A stretch of DNA of 5,778 bases from the NCBI GenBank assembly GCA_016938515.1, contig JAFGUM010000037.1, positions 1 through 5,778 of the forward strand. The letters are read 5' to 3'. The position numbers and the translations under genes were made by a program. The stretch's first letter is position 1; each line of letters starts with the position of its first letter. Shown here in pieces: positions 5,723-5,778 of this stretch. Origin of the DNA: Spirochaetales bacterium. GTDB lineage: Bacteria; Spirochaetota; Spirochaetia; Treponematales; UBA12059. The notes beneath the pieces were generated by a model, which saw only the letters and a list, made by a program, of their open reading frames with translations, did no database searches and was not told the origin of the DNA.

Positions 5723-5778
5723 ATGAACGAAGAAACCACGACAGTACCGACGCGCACTCGTTGGCAGGGTTTGCCAAC
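5723..5778 (+). CDS. Start of an unidentified gene (partial)
   Basis: From ATG 5723 the frame stays open to the window edge and encodes MNEETTTVPTRTRWQGLP plus one incomplete codon. The segment is hydrophilic and shows no signal peptide, so the product probably starts in the cytoplasm, though a later membrane segment cannot be excluded. No Shine-Dalgarno precedes it. It is called because it follows ptsI after 84 bases and has a -10-like box at the spacing seen twice elsewhere here. The family cannot be recognised from 18 residues. Confidence 0.45.
   Translation, partial: MNEETTTVPTRTRWQGLP

Noticed and set aside
1..5778. A new defence, mobile or secondary-metabolite system
   Set aside because: No transposase, integrase, direct-repeat array, toxin-antitoxin pair, nuclease or biosynthetic genes are seen; five of six genes are accounted for as envelope or PTS proteins or are too short to judge.

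Overview
The window carries five genes on the plus strand (the last cut by the window edge) and the first 146 bases of a divergent minus-strand gene. Base composition is moderately to strongly GC-rich, yet Ile is very often ATA. Several things point to a spirochaete, though this is inference: a relaxed lipobox (LSAS-C), a secreted VWA protein whose N-terminal half resembles proteins I recall from Treponema-like organisms, and the use of ATA in a GC-rich genome. No rRNA or other phylogenetic marker is present to confirm it.

Layout. 1-146 (minus): N-terminus of a membrane protein of unknown function. 147-254: a divergent promoter region. 255-1529: a family 3 glycoside hydrolase (NagZ-like beta-N-acetylhexosaminidase) predicted to be a lipoprotein. 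1569-2759: an exported VWA-domain protein, 39 bases downstream and probably co-transcribed. 2760-2859: a promoter and short leader. 2860-3825: a membrane-anchored or secreted peptidase with two LysM repeats and an M23 domain. 3826-3895: a promoter with a perfect -35 box. 3896-5638: enzyme I of the phosphotransferase system (ptsI) with all catalytic residues. 5639-5722: an intergenic stretch with an imperfect inverted repeat and a -10-like box. 5723-5778: the start of an unidentified gene.

Three neighbours act outside the cytoplasm and two of them on the cell wall: the GH3 enzyme would cut GlcNAc-containing glycans, and the M23 peptidase would cut peptide cross-links after LysM binding to the glycan. 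The VWA protein has no known substrate. PtsI is a cytoplasmic protein serving sugar transport or carbon signalling and has no evident functional link to the others. The genes are ordinary housekeeping types; I see no mobile element, CRISPR array, toxin-antitoxin pair or defence system.

The most interesting signal is in the control regions. GH3, ptsI and the last gene all lack a Shine-Dalgarno sequence, and each has a -10-like hexamer ending exactly 9 bases before its ATG. For GH3 and ptsI there is also a -35 box at 17-base spacing. This geometry predicts leaderless or nearly leaderless mRNAs. The M23 gene and the divergent gene instead have Shine-Dalgarno sequences and longer leaders.
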